In this document: in pieces, positions 34,601 through 49,000 of the stretch
How the letters are laid out: each line of letters begins with the position of its first letter
Numbering within the stretch: the first letter of the stretch is position 1
Origin: Macropodus opercularis
Taxonomy: Eukaryota > Chordata > Actinopteri > Anabantiformes > Osphronemidae
Length of the DNA: 64,000 nucleotides
Direction: 5' to 3'
NCBI GenBank assembly: GCA_030770545.1
Contig: CM061091.1
Coordinates: forward strand, 2,548,501-2,612,500
Notes under the pieces: model-generated
The model's input: only the letters and a program-made list of their open reading frames with translations
What the model was told of the DNA's origin: nothing
The model's database searches: none
Translations under genes and position numbers: made by a program

Positions 34601-37600
34601 ATATGAAGAGGCCAAAAATGCAGCTGAGCATGTCGGGGATAGATATGAGCATGTGTTATGAAGTTCACCACCTAAAGCTTTCCAACAAGTTCTCCTCTGG
34701 AAATGCAGCTGTGGACGCGAGTACTTCTGGCTCTGAGAGTCATGATTGAAAGCTTTAGGTTTTACCGTCCTCACTTTAGATACCGTTGGTGGTAACGTTG
34801 CCACCGACTCATTCATTCAGCCTAGTTACGATTTAGTTTAGCTTCAAGAATCAAAGGATTTTAGAGGCTTCACACTGTCCTTTAGTTGTGCGATTAACAA
34901 CACCTTGGTCTGAGGACTGAGGAGTAACAGCATTGTGATGTCTCCCTCCTAAAATTGATGTATTAGTTAATTAAATGCACTGATTGGTGTCCTACATGCC
35001 AACACCAGTGCCCAGTCTGGACACAGCCGTATTCCATAATGAGGCTTTATTCTGTTGCTTGGTGCTCACACTGGCTTCATTTGATTTTTATTGCCTGATG
35101 AGGTTACAGTTACCTCATATCCCAACATGTTTAAACTGCCACAATCAAATCAAAAAGTGGCAAGAAGCCTTTTTTTAACCCCAGCCTGCTCGTGCGCCTA
35201 CGTTGTGCTGGGAGGTCCGTTAGAGGTGTGTGTAAGCGCCACAGCAGAGGTCACCCGACATGGGGCTCAAGGGCACTGCAGAATGTAATCTTAGCTCCTA
35301 ACAGGACTCTGAGGGAGGGTGTGATCGCTTGAAAGAGGGGAAGCTCTGTAACCTGATAGTTGCTTGTATGCACCACAGGCCAGTGTGCACACACACAAAC
35401 ACACATTCTGTTTTTATGTAATGTACTGATGCTTTACGTTGCTGTTCTCAGAATAACCTCACTATCACCTCATTAAGGCTTCAAGCCTTTAACCTTTTAT
35501 TCTGATTATTCATTCTGAGGTTACAGGAGTGCGTGTGCTCATCCACACAGTGGTCACAGTCAGCAGGGATCAATAAAGAGTGGATAAGGGCTCTAATCAA
35601 TACCCGTCACAGTGCCGCTGATCAAATATTTATCCAGGAAGAGAGGAGAACAGCCCTCCCTGTCTGCCGTCTTGTCTGCCTCTCGGCCTGTTGGTAATTT
35701 TGTTTTGCAGGCTTGTCATACGAGCCATCACAGAGCTGACTGTAAAGGAAAAGGGGTTTGAACTCCCTTGATGGCATCATGAATTGCTCATGAAACCACA
35801 CAGGAAATCTGTTATTGACGAGATCATTTTTTTATTATGATCTATTGCACGGCTTGTTATCGCCTCCATCCTTTTCGTTTTTTAGTACCGTAGTCTGCGG
35901 CTTTGAGAAATCTTAAATGGAGGCTTGTTGTCATGCCCAGTTTTTCAGACTTTGCAAAACTGGAATCTTCACTGTTTTAATTTCTGTGCACGACCTTCTT
36001 GTGTAAAGCTTCACTGATTGTTGCAGTGCATATATCACAGACAGTCGTGTCTTCCTCACACGATGAAACAAACACACGAGAACAGCTTATGATGTAAAAT
36101 ATTTATTTACTACTGTATCCGTCCCAGGGAAAATGATGACTCTAATATCTGAGGGGGATGTTGGAAGAGGTGATTGCAGGGTGGGTCTGTTATCATTATT
36201 GCAGTAATGATGTGTGTATATCTTTGCTTTCATCATCTCTAGCAGGTTTATGGCTGTTGGAGTTGTCAGGTTAAGGGGGTTAATGCTCTGCTCGTGTTTT
36301 GTCTCTCACCAAGCGTTTCCTTCCAGCTGTTTCAGATATTGGCAGGGAGCTCCTAACGCTCTTACATCAGCCCTGCCTGGCTCGCTGAACTGTAGAGCTG
36401 GCAAAAGCGAACAGCGAGGGGAGGAGGCGCTGCAGAAGAGCAGGAGGTGGTGCCGGTTGACTGAACCAGCGAGAAAGTGAGGGTTTTCACTAAAGAGACC
36501 CCCTGTAGCGGCAGTGATAACAGAATGTGTGACTCAGAGGCAGACGAGCAGTGTACCTTGATGCAGTGTGGAGCCGGAGATAAGACGCACAACCGCATGT
36601 ACTCCACACATAAAAGCAGGATGTGTGTGATGTGATCGAGCAGCGCAACAGCAGATGTGCAGCACATCCACACTTGGATTGTCTGCTGTACAAAAGCAGC
36701 TGGTGATTGTGTCTGTATGTATTCAAGTGTCCAATAACTGATTTATTTTCTTTTACCTCTCGACGTATGTGTAATCCCCCTCTCGGTTTGCCTTCTGCTC
36801 TCTCTCTGTCTTTCTGCAGCTGTTAACGAGGTGCCTTAAATTCATATTTTCTTTTCATTGGTGTGGTTAGATGTTAGACTGTTTTTCAGGCTTTAGGCAG
36901 ATTTCTGATGCAGATTCCAGTTACAGCAGTATTTATATAATCATCCCTTGAAAACACGTACTGCAGTCAGGCTTCCTCTGTTTAGGATGTTTTTTGTTAG
37001 ATTACTTTTGTTTCAGGGTATGTTTCTATGATTATAGCTGATGTGGATCTATTGTAATTTGCCCACTGAGGCATAAACCTATTAGTCACTCAACTTTATG
37101 CTGTTATGTCTTTGCTTATGTTCTGCATGGAGCTGTGGTTTTATTCATGCTAACTATATCCCAGAAACTCTACCAAGGTCAGTTCTGGCTCCATAGCACC
37201 TGCCAAAAACAGAAAACATGGTCCATACATAATGCAAATTAGGCAGTTTGGGTGTATCTGAATTTAGAATAGAGCAAGCGCCTCTGTCTAAAGGTCAGCA
37301 TTTATTCAGAAGCCAAGTCTGCAGGCACCAGGAGTTTCATCTGATTGGAGTGATGCTGTATGTACAGGACGGGATCAGTGTGTTCTCCCCGTTTGTTGCG
37401 CGTCTGTGTGTGAGCGCATTTTTGCACGTGTGTGTATACAAAGGGTGCGACAGGGAAGAAAAAGCTCATTTATCACAACGTGCTCTGGAGCCTTCCAGGG
37501 GTCAGGCCGCTGTTCACGTCGCCTCTAATGAAGAAAGTGGCAGAGCCAATCGGAGTTTCCTTCCAGTGAGGTGGCCCCGGCTGCCAGCCAATCAAATGTG

Positions 37601-40000
37601 TGAGGTTCGGCGGAGCGGTGGGCAGAATTGATGAGAGGAGTAAGTCTTAGTGAAGGATCACTGTAAGCTGCCTGAGATAACACAATGCCCAGGCTGGGAA
37701 ACACTTAGCTCGATGGAAATGCAATAAAGGCTGAACCATATCTCACCGTTGGGCAAATAACGGTTCTACGGTGGAGTATGGAAAACAGCCCATTGAGATG
37801 CAGTGTGAAATACAGCACCCTCAGAGCTATACATGTAGATCAGTGAAAATGGGATGATGTGTGAATACAAGCTGGCTGCAGGATGACGTTTGCCACCCGC
37901 TATTCTTTAACAAGGATTCTGATGCTGCTGTGAGCAGAATACAGATCACAACTTGACTCCTCCGTTCAGTCTGAGGGCACGTCGATGCTCCGTCTAACAC
38001 CTCAGTCCTCCTTCTGCAGCCATTTGAAATTCTTCACTGCCTCTATATTTATTTGTTTGACTTTTGTCATCGATCCAGTGATATGACAGTGTTTTGCCAT
38101 TTGTGAGGCTCACACTTGTGGTTAAACGTCCTAAAGATGCAGAGCTTCGCCGTTACGAGCAGCGTGGGCTCGGCTCCTGACAGCCAGCTGTTCCTCGGGC
38201 TCTGAGGGCTGAGTAATTGACCTTCACATTAAAGCATCACGTGTTCAAAGGTATGATTGATGCTGGCATTGACCAACCTTTATTAGGCCGTTTCGTTACT
38301 TATCACATTGGCAAGATGCTTCCAGTCTCGCTGAAGGGAAGGAAATAACTTTTGAAGGACTTGTTGGAAAGTGTGTCAGGGCAGGAGGGCTCCAATAACG
38401 GCTTCCTCGCGCGAGCTTGGCCTCATTCTGCGATGATGGGTTTGGTGGCATTTCGAATGAGCCCTAGAAGACCTGGAAGTCTCTCCGCTCTGTGTCTTCT
38501 GCCTGGTACTCTTGGTTTTATTCTCTTGCTTGAATCTGTCTAACACAGCAACCATAACCACACATTCTTACATCGACTACAGAACAGAGGAAAAGAGATA
38601 CTTATTGGTGGCTTGCGTCAGACACAGACTGTCATTTGGCCGAATGTGCCTTTTTTGACGGCATTTGACAATGGCGGCATTTCACCATCTCTATTCTGTG
38701 ATGTTGATGTTTTAAGACGGAGGGAAAAGAAATGGTATAAGACCGTTTGGAGTCCGGAGGTGCTGTCTGCTGATGATGTATGTGGGGAGAAGACGCGTTC
38801 ATCAGCGAGCAGGGAGATTACGCTTCGCTCTCTGCCTCTGTCGCCTTTGCAAGTGAGGATCCATCACCATCTCGCCACTACTCAGTCCTGTGACTCGTCT
38901 TTACACTTAGCAAATATTTGTTTAGCTTTAGTCACAGATTCTAAATGGCCAGTGCAACAAACCATTAGAGAATTTATTGTTCAGGAGTTTTTAAAGAGGG
39001 TATAGACAATTGTTTCCCACAACAAAGATGATCTGCTGGTAGGAAATGAACAGCTGGTCATGAACAACTGATGCTCGTACTTAGATTTTTCACGTACAAC
39101 GTGTCTGTATTCTGCTCTGTAGCACTTGCCACTAATCCTGAGAATCTTTGCTGTCGGGTGCCATTGCTTACCACAGATTCTACGCCTGGTGATGCAATCA
39201 CAGGCTAAGCAGGAGCAAGAAAGCCTCGCTTCAACCCCAAGACCTTGAATCGTTGTCTCAGTCTAAAGATCACCGTGAACAACCAGAGAAAGTTTGAAGG
39301 TCTCAAAGTGAATCCAAGCCTCTGAGTTGATGTGATGATTAAGGCTCTGTCTCTTGCTGTTTATATACAGTTAGTGTCACTACGCACTAACGTCGTAGAG
39401 GGGGTGAAAGACCAGCGCTCCAAAAACCTGAAACTACCAGTGGCACATTAAACAGATGAAATTGATATGTCTGAGCGTCTTCATGCCTCTGGGCACGAAC
39501 ATCCCTGTGAAGTAGCGTATACGAAGCCTGTATGTTCACCAGAACGTTGGAGGAACTGTCTTAATGACTTGGTAACGTTCCCTTTTACAAACAGCTTCAT
39601 CATCCAGTTAAATAAAGTTAAACACAACGTTCAATACGCGACTCTGTAGTAATTGTATTGTCTTGTCCATTTGCTTCTGATCCTTTATCCAGTCTGTTCT
39701 GTTCTTCTGTAAAACTGTTTTTAGGGACATTGTTTTACTACACAATCCACAGCTGTCGCACTTGGTTCTAGTTTTAAATAATATGCCACTTGATAAAGGG
39801 AATCATGAGATTGTTACACTGAATTAGGTGATAAATGTAAAAATATGGGGCAGAACCTCGGTGACGGCTCTGTTTGAGTCTTTTCATTCCTTGTCCATTT
39901 TATTTCATAGCTGAAAAACACCTTAACAGCTGCAATCATAAAGGATTCCAGCTTTCATTGCGAATTATTGCATCTGTTCCAGCTTCTCAGGAGGTTTTCC
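28673..40000 (+). other. nav2: Presumed nav2 intron, first part
   Basis: No exon with both good splice sites and a recognisable protein was found. The stretch contains several low-complexity-free, AT-rich blocks with many TAAT/ATTA and octamer-like words (for example 29420-29740, 30240-30370, 35455-35720, 38215-38345) that look like noncoding elements under constraint. A LINE-type tail is at 31060-31128. A 130-codon open frame at 38613-39005 has no recognisable domain. Confidence 0.45.
31060..31128 (+). repeat. Teleost LINE-type 3' tail with (TCTTA)n
   Basis: The phrase ttgaatttccccaacgcggg followed by atcaataaagg and then TCTTA pentamers is the 3' end of a retroposon very common in teleosts. 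I believe it is of the Rex1/CR1-like or a related LINE group. Only the tail is recognisable here. Confidence 0.7.
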
Positions 40001-43000
40001 ATGAGAGCAGATGGTGTGAGTACTGGCTTGACATGTTGCATACTGGATGCAGATGTGTGCCACGAAGCTTTTGTTGTCTCACCTTTCAGTTCAGTTAGAA
40101 AACTCTAACACCAGGCAGGAAAACGTATGTGAAATAATAAATACTGGAGTCCAAAAAGGCCCCGTGGCAGAGGTTAGGGCACATTTATGTTTGTCCACTT
40201 CTGCCAAGACGTTGTTTTCATGTCTGTAAATAGTTAGTTAGGCAGGATATCCCAAAACCCGTAGTGACAAAAGTCCATGATAGATAAGATCAGGCCAAAG
40301 AACACAAAGTTACGTTTTGGTGATTTTCAGGAAATGGGATTTCTGCCAATATGTTTTGTTTCATCATGGAACCTGCAGGGAAAGTAACCGATTTGAGCTC
40401 TGGAGGGATGAACGTTATGGCCGAGGCTTCGGCGAGGGACTGGTTCTTCATCGACACATTCATAAACAAAGCTCCTCTGTTATTTTCTTTCGCACATTTT
40501 GTTTTCACCTCATTGAAAATACTTTTCGGGTCCCAGTGCGGGCAGGCAGATGCCTCTGTACCGCTTAGTGTGCTGCCTTCTGGTAATTAGGGATTCGAGT
40601 AGGTGTGTGTGAGAGATGCGGGGAAGTAACATGCAGTGGCGGATGTTCGTATGTTGGGCTTTTGATGTGACGAGCAGCATTTTCCTCTCTCGCGGTCGCT
40701 CACATTCTCAGTTTTCTCTGTGCACCTTTTACAGTGAGTGGATGCTAATGAGTTGAAACGCTCCTTGCTGCATGTGTGTGTGTTTGCTGCAGTGCTGAGC
40801 GATGGAAGGTCACGTTGCTAAGAAAGCAGCCCTGAAACACATTGGGGTCCTTGTATGTTTCACATTTTCTTAGTAAATACATGTGTCTGGTAACTTTCAA
40901 GCTCGTGTCTGACTGGCTGTAAAGCGGGTTTGAGGACGTGGCTGAATAAATGTTGTCAGGTAATGGACGTGAGGATGGGAACTTGTTATCCCACGTCCCG
41001 TCAGCTTGGTCGCTGATTTGGTTATTGGCTGGGCACCTATCGCTCTTCATTTGAAAGTCACTCTATGTGGTGCAGGGCTTTCGTTTTCTGCTTGATTTCT
41101 TCGAGTCCCTCAGTGTGAGCGCGGCTACAGGCCCCTCACCCGCAGTAATAGCATTAAGCTTTTGAGGCATTTCCCCATTCACACGCCTTCACCCACACAC
41201 GACCCTCTTGATTGTTTTGGCTCACATTGCAGACTCCTTGTGGTGCAGAGGCAGCAGAGGACCCGGACACCTGGCGCAGGTATTACCATGCTTTTAGAAT
41301 ATACTGGCGAGAATATTACACTGCCCTGGCAACGTGATCCTGCGTGTCACACACACAGGTCTTTGCTTTAGCTAATTTGATTTAGTGTGATGCACATTCA
41401 TTGTTCAGGAGCCTTGGTGGAGTTTCCATGTGAAGATGCCAATAATGTTTTCTCTTTGATCATGCTTTTGTGAAACTTTGTGAGCACTTTCCTCTTTTTG
41501 AAGTGGTGTGTTTGCCTCTGAAGGGGCTCTACGTCTGTGTGTCAGCGTGGAGGAGGAAGGGAGGCCTTCACCATTGTTTATACACCTGAGAGGAGTCCTT
41601 CACCAGACTCCATTCATCCCCAGCAATCACTGGCTGGATATAGTGAAGGGCCCGTGTTTCCTTTTGGCAGAGAAGCGCTCGGCTTTGTTGTGAGAGGGAA
41701 AATACGCCAGAGGACTCAAAAAATGAAACGGTCACACTGAATGCACAGTGGACTTGCTGTGTAAAGAGGCGCAGCCGTGTTCCTTTAGTTCTTGTTGTCT
41801 TTGCACACCTCTGGGTAATGCTCACAACCTCTGCAAAACACCAGCCTGTTTAATGCCACCTCAGTCGGTCTCTCCAGATCTAGACCCTGATAGTGTAGAT
41901 GCAGAGTCTGGGGTGTGTGTCTGTGCTGTGTACAGCATTTTAAGCATGGTTTCTTGAATTGATTGTTTTCATTTTGCATGTATTGTTGTTTTGAGGCACA
42001 TTACTAGGTCAGAAAATATGGATTTCTGTAGATGGACAAGAAGTTTTATATAATCAAATCTAATGCATAAAATATTTAGCTTAGTTACTTTAATTTTGAA
42101 CAACTGATCTTTTTTTGGTTCAATAATCCCTGGAGTCATTGACTCAAGCCTTTGGTCCTGCCTTTATTTACTCTTTAAATTTGATTTGAGTTATTTCAGT
42201 TTTTATTCATTCATCTATTTCAGCCTGTTGCTTTCCTCAGTGAGAAGCAGACTGTTTACCCCTGCAGTGCCTTCATCCCAGAAAACAGGAAGGAGCAGAT
42301 TCTCAGGCCAAGGAAACTCTCCTGGTGAGAGTCACATTAAAGTCACGGAAGCCTTGCAGTTGATGGAGAACTTGTGCTTTAATAAAGTAGTTAATAGTTC
42401 AGTCAGTAAATCAACCTTTGCTTTAAATATCAAGTACATTGACGTCTTAACCACTTCGATTCGATGACTCCCTCTCTACTCTGGTCTGTAAGCACCTAAA
42501 CATAACATTATTATGGTACAAAAACCCTTAATGCTTCCATGCTGGCTGTGGAATCGATCTTCCTAATGGTGGTGTTTTTCATTTTAAATGAAATATAATG
42601 TGCCTGACGTCTGTTCAGGGACGGGATCGCTCTGCTTTTCATGCAGATTTGCGTGTCTGCGTGTGTTTCTTGTTTGATCATGTGAACTCCTGCACCAGTG
42701 GGAAGGTCAGAGCTTCTATATTACCTTCGATGTGACTGTTGCATTTACGTGCTGTGATCTGCAGGTCAGAACGAGATGGATTCAAAGCCCTTGGGTTTGA
42801 CACAACTAAACCCTGTCCTCCTTCTTCCTTCTTCTTCTCGGTCACGTAAGAAATCGAGGCGTAGTGAAGTGAGGGTGGGGCTGCTATTGACTTAGCATCT
42901 GCTGGATTTGCTATTTCCTGTCTCAGAGTGTAAAAATGATTGACGACAGGCATTGTCTCCACTCTCTCTGTCAGGATATCGACTGGTTGGTGGGAAATAG

Positions 43001-46000
43001 CCCATGATACTAATAAAATATTCAAACGCAGAGTGTCTGTGTTTGACCTATAACCTATGGTGAGTTTTAGCGCTGCTATGGACGACGAGTCACAGCACTG
43101 ACTCCAACTTTTATGATCAATACTCTTTGCCAAAAGTCCAGTCAAGCCATTCATTTAAACCAACCGTTGCCCTACACGTATGAAACTAGACGTATCCCAG
43201 CACTTACGGTAGCTCGGTGTGTGTTTGTGTGTTGGAGGGAGGCAGTGAATGCAGCCGCTTCGGGACGCCAGCCAGCAACGAGTCGGGCATCCTGGAAACC
43301 TCATCCTCTTTATGAATAATAAAACAAGTATCGTAAAAACAGTCCCAGCTCTCACTCACTCTCTGCCAGCCTGCCCGGCTGACTGCACTGCCTGCTGATT
43401 ATATATTTATTATATCATGTCTTTATGTGCGCTTGCTGCTTGAATGAGGGCAGGTGATGCCAGTGTCCTGCTAACAGGGCTGCGTCTTTGTCAGTCTGGA
43501 ATGTGGAGGTACAGCCATCAGGGATTTGGACTAATTGAGTTTTTTGTGTCCTCGGATTTTCCGTCTGCACAACCATTGAAGGAATGCTGGTGCATGTGGC
43601 TCTCAATTAAATCTGTTGGTTTAAGATAAAAGAAAAATGTCTGAATGAGACAAAGGAGCCTCAGTTTTTCCATTTATTTCTCTGTTGCAGCTTTGAACAC
43701 ATTCATTTTTCTGAAACATGCACGAATAAGAGTAAAAGCAATCGTAGCCCAACATATCATAATGATAAATCTGTGTGTGGTGTTTGACTTTGGTTCAGGT
43801 TGTCCGTCACTGAGGGAAGGAGGCAGGAGAGAAAAAGAGCGATCACCTCATACAGCTGACCCGACCTTTGAGAACAAAGACAAATGGGTGTGGAGGAACA
43901 GTGAACGGTGTGTTTAGAGAGCGCAGGAGAAGACCGTCCTCCCTGCCCCCTCGCAGGTTACAGCAGTGCTTTGATAAGGCGTGAGGCGAAAATGGAGAGG
44001 TGATAAAATGCCTGTGAGCAAATGTCAGGCTGTCTGAGCGGCCGTTCACTATTAAACAGCGACTGAGCGTCTTTTATTTGGGCCTTTACATTCCTAGAAT
44101 GGTGAACATCCAAATGATTCCAGCTCTTTGTTTTCCCTGTTCCTAGAGAACATCAAACACAATTCTAATGCCATACAAATGTTTGTTATGATGATATTCA
44201 GCTTTAGCTTTTTCTGGTTTGTCGAGGGACTGTCTTCACAGCACGTAACGATTCGCTTTCCTTTTCTCTCTGACACTTCCCTGTCTGCCTGCACCCTTCA
44301 TTTGACAGCCTATTCTCTTGTCAGGCTAATTGTTGGTTTTCATCGCTGACACATAGACACATTTCGTCTCCAGCTGTGCTCAGTGCACACAGTGGTATGA
44401 TCTATGGGTGTGGCGTTGTCATTGTATGCATGCGTGTGTGTGTCTGTCTTGATGTGTTGTTAAAGCTCCTCGGGGCTCCATTGTCTCTTCCCCATCTCAT
44501 TGTCAAACTGCGTCCCCTGTATTTTGTGCTCGTTTCGTGCCCTTGTGCCGTCTTTGTGCGTGCGAGGTGCGTGGCTCCTGGGTGGGGGGTCTTAGAGCAC
44601 CTCAGTACACCTTAGGGTACAGCTCCTCTGAGTGAGGCGGATGCTGCCTCCATTATTGTTCATCACCTAGTTTCAGTTCTTGAACACGCTGGTGCTGCAG
44701 ATATACAAAACATCCTAGACCTCACTATAAAAACCAAAGAAAGAGACTAAGACACGCACAAGATGAATAATTGCAACCTGGTTGCAAGTGGCTTAGAAGC
44801 GCAGAGCTGAATTCCCTCAGAAATTTCTTTCAAAGGCTTAAAAAAGAAAACTAAGAAGTGGGGTTAGAGGCCAGGCATAGGTAATCTACCTAATAAAATG
44901 ACTGCATCTCCGGTTCTCTCTCCCTGCCTCACTCCAGGCTGTGAAATAAAGAAATTAAATGTGTTTTTTTTTCATGTCTGCACATTCAGTTCAGTTCCTG
45001 TGTTAAACCTAGAATCTACTGTGTTGATTGAATAATCTTTAATACTCCTCGCTAGGAGTAGTAGTTAAACCAGCAGAACTCTGTAGTTTGCTGTATCTCC
45101 GTGGATTCAGACCTTCTCCATCTCCACAGTCAAGGAGGCTCTTTTGGCTAAAAGTGCATTTGTAGTCTATTAGTGATGCTCAGTGTGTAGAGGAGCCTAA
45201 TGATGGGTTACTCCCAGCAGAAATCACTCTGCTTCTGGCTCTTGGAGTCTCCCATCCATCACTGATCATAACGAATGAGCTGCCAGTGCCTAGCATCCAC
45301 CCATTACAGTATCCGTGCTGTCCCTCCCCCTCACACTCCTCCCTTCATGAGAAAGGGAGCCCTCATTAATGGTGACAGGTGAGTGTCCCCCACAGGGATG
45401 TCACCAGTCAGGCTAGAGGGATGGATGAGGATTTCAGTTAAGACAATGAGGAGATGAACACATGGTGGGTCTGCGTTGTTTAATCCTACACTGTGTGCAA
45501 AATAAAGTGTCCCTGGTGGCGGACCATTATGGGGCTATGATGGCTTAGGACGGGAGGAGGGAGGCACACGAGCTATGATGGAATGAAGGCTTAGGGACAG
45601 TGGCAGTGGCTAACCAAGCTGCTGTTATAGGGACAGACCATAATAAACATCTACGGATGTGTGAGCAGATCAGAGGCTCCAGCTGACCTGTCCACGGAGC
45701 GAGCGGTGAGGAGAGCTTCTGGAAACCAACATTTAGTTTAGCCCACTGCTGAAGACTATTTCCACCAGTGAGTCATTCATGTTTTGGTTTTCAGCAGCAT
45801 GTGTGCATTAGATTTGCCTCGCTGTCAACGCCGTCTGTGCCTTTGTGCAGGGTGGAAATACTGATCTGAACGTGTGCAGGGTGAAATGGAGAATTAATTA
45901 AGATTTCCATCCACTTACCACAAGGGTTTTACTGTGAACAGTAACGTACTGCAGTGTTTACAGCAAGTCGTGTCCTCATGAAAGTCTCGTCATAATGAAA

Positions 46001-49000
46001 CCTCGCACCCTAGCAGGACGTTGTTATCCTTTCTGCTCTGGCCCGGCATCTTTAGCCCACACTGACAGCATGTCACCACCAATGCAAACCACAGACCTTT
46101 CTGTTTTTAGCCTCGGTTGCCTGCTGAGTGAAAGGAAAGCTGTGCCTTACGCTGTTCGAGGCCACCTACGTCGTGTGTGTGTATACGCTGTACCACCCGC
46201 TGAAGTCACCTGCCCGTGGTGGCTGTTTTTAATTACCTGTTTGATGAGACAGCATGGAAAATGTCAGAGCAGGAGTTTTTCCTCCACTCTGTGCTCAAAT
46301 GGGATCTGTTGAGTGTCTCGTAGGCGAAATCTAAAGGAACATAGTGTTAAGTGCATCATCTCAAAACGTGGTCTTTTTTTTGTCTTTGTGCAGATACTTG
46401 AAATAGTTTAATCCTGGATTTAAGTCAGGTATCTTTAAACTGGTTTGTTGGTCAAATGCCAAAAATGTATGAAAGTACGTTTCCAAGTAGTTGTCTTCAG
46501 CTTTAAATTAAACACCAGGCAAAATGGACTTGACTCTATTTTTTTCCTGGAGCTTTGAACTATTTCAGTCTTCCTCAGTGATCTGAGGTCGTCTGGCGTA
46601 TCACACTAAGGTTACAAGATGATCAACTGCAGCTGTTGGTTGTAAATTACAGTAGAGCCTGGTCCAGAGAAGTCTGACCAGTCTTTAACTCTTCCACAGG
46701 TTACATAGAGTTGTGCTAAAGCTGACGGTGGGTTGGTCCTTCACTGGTACATGTGAGTAGAACTGGTTGACCTCCTGTGGCTGAGGATGTAAAGTCATAT
46801 ACACGTATGTGTGAGTGCTGTTATACTGCAGGGTGGCGGTGGTGAGAGCTGTACGTTCAGATCCACCCTGACAGTCACACATGCTTCCCAGATGCTGGGA
46901 GCTGCTCGGTGCGATGCGCTGGAATTAGAGACAGGTTCCTTTCATACCTGGAGGCAACTACAAAGGCTTCCTCCTGCTGCTGACTGTGCACATCACCAGC
47001 AGAGCCCTTTACAGCCCTCACACTGCTGCCAGCCCCGCTGGTCGACTCCCCCTTGTTATACATTCCTCGCGAAACCCTTGATTCCCTACCAGAATGCTAC
47101 CGTTGAACGTTGCTCAGCATTTCCGCTCATCTAACCTTTTCTACGTGTCTTAACAACACAGTATGTGGTTCCTTGGTTGGGATGTGTGGTTACTAGTGGT
47201 GTTAACTGAAGATTACATTATAATAATTATGCGTAGGCAAACCTTAAAATACTCCAGAAACTAGGAACCATGCATTACTATCGGTAGTGTCAGCAAAATG
47301 AATTTAAATGTATAACATACATATTTACCTCGGGGTGTTTATGTATAACATATAGTATAACGGGTGTCGTTCCTTTCATCACGAAGATGACCTGCTCTTC
47401 TCTTCCTCATTTTCCAGCCCACACAAAAACCTAGACCAACATAAATTACGGAGGTTTCGCTCTGTGAATTTGAACAGTTTAGTACTGACGCGTGTTTTGT
47501 TGTGCACTGAGGAGCTCGGGCTACTCACACAGGACACCTGCGTATGCATAAATGTATATCTGCCTTTTGTTTGCATGCGCCAGCAGACAGTGTGTGACAG
47601 TTGAGCCCAACAGCTGGCGTCTGCATCCTGGGTGGGTGTTGAGGGTGCTGAGGGGCTAGCTGGCTGGAGATGGTTAGGAAGGAGTCTGGATTAAAGGATC
47701 AGTACTGGTGTCAGGCAAACATTGGATTAGTGGTGTAATCTCGTCTGCGCTGGCCTCCGTCTACACACTCAATCCCAGCCTGTGTTCACACGTCCTGGTT
47801 TACAGCAGATGAAAATCCAGGCCTTGTCTAGACCTCTGGCCTCTCATCCCGTAATGAGACTGCTAATTGAGTGTGTGACCATAACTGTGCCCATGAATGC
47901 CAGTCACTGTGCCCCAGGGGTGGGTGCGCCAGGAGGAGGCAGATGCACGCTCGTGTGCGTTGCATAATACGTTCATACATTTCAGATGTCAGGTCTGCCA
48001 TTTACCCCGACAAGGGACTAATGAGGTGGCGAGCTTAGACCATGTGTCACGCATGCTTCTGTTTGTGCTACTTTAGTGTTTGTAGAAAAAGTGATGAATG
48101 TGAGTGATGAATATGGATGGGAGGGTCAACATGAAGCTGCAGTAATGGGAGCATTGTCAATCATCGCAGCAGAACCGCGTGGTGGCGGTTGTTACGTTGC
48201 GTTCTGTACAGCGATGCCGCGTGGCAGGTGTCGGTTTCTGGTGCGACTGCTTGGCTGAGGGAGATCTGCTGCCACGGCCACTGCAGAGATTTCTGGCAGA
48301 CTGTGGTGATTGGCTCAGACACTAATTTGGCAACATGTATGTAGCGGCTCCACAGAGCTGCAGTGAATGACACAGGTGATTAGCAGCCTGCAGAGTTACT
48401 GATAGCTGGGCTGACAGTGAAGCAGCTGTCAGACGGATGAAGGAGCTGGTGCAGCTGCTCACGTTTCGCTGACAGGCTGCGACTTGATACTTAAAACTTT
48501 CTCTTAATTGTTGTAAAGCTTTGATTGTATCTGCTTCATTACTGATCCAGTGGAAGGCTTTTTTAAAATCACTGTTGAGCCACATGAATCAAGTCGTGGA
48601 ACTGTATCATCACAAACAGAAGGTCTAAGCAAACCAGACAGAGGCTACAGCCCCAGGAGCGAGAACCTGTCATCACCTCAGCTGCAGCCACAGATGAAAT
48701 GGTCCTTCTCACTTGATGCTCCTCACATGATTGCAGGAGTAGGCGGTGATAGCTGTGGGCTTGAGTTTGTCCCCTGTTCTCTGTGTGGCCATCTCCAGGG
48801 ATTTTGGCTGGTTCTGTATTTCCCTGTGCAGACTGTGTGAAACAGCTGAAAGGGGCTGAAATGCTGAAGCAGTGGACTGAACGGCCCTAATGACGACTGG
48901 CCTCTCGGGCTGAGCGGCGCTATCATTACCCTGCCGGTTAGTGAGCGGCTTAGGTCTGAATGGAAGCTGAGATGGGTTAGGATGTGCCCATTCACCCACC

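Noticed and set aside
38613..39005. 130-codon open frame in the presumed nav2 intron
   Set aside because: No recognisable domain, no splice or promoter context, and the length is within what chance gives in 64 kb of six frames.
41231..41277. Short exon-like segment with AG and GT borders
   Set aside because: The open frame is about 15 codons with no known match, and such AG...GT pairs are frequent by chance.
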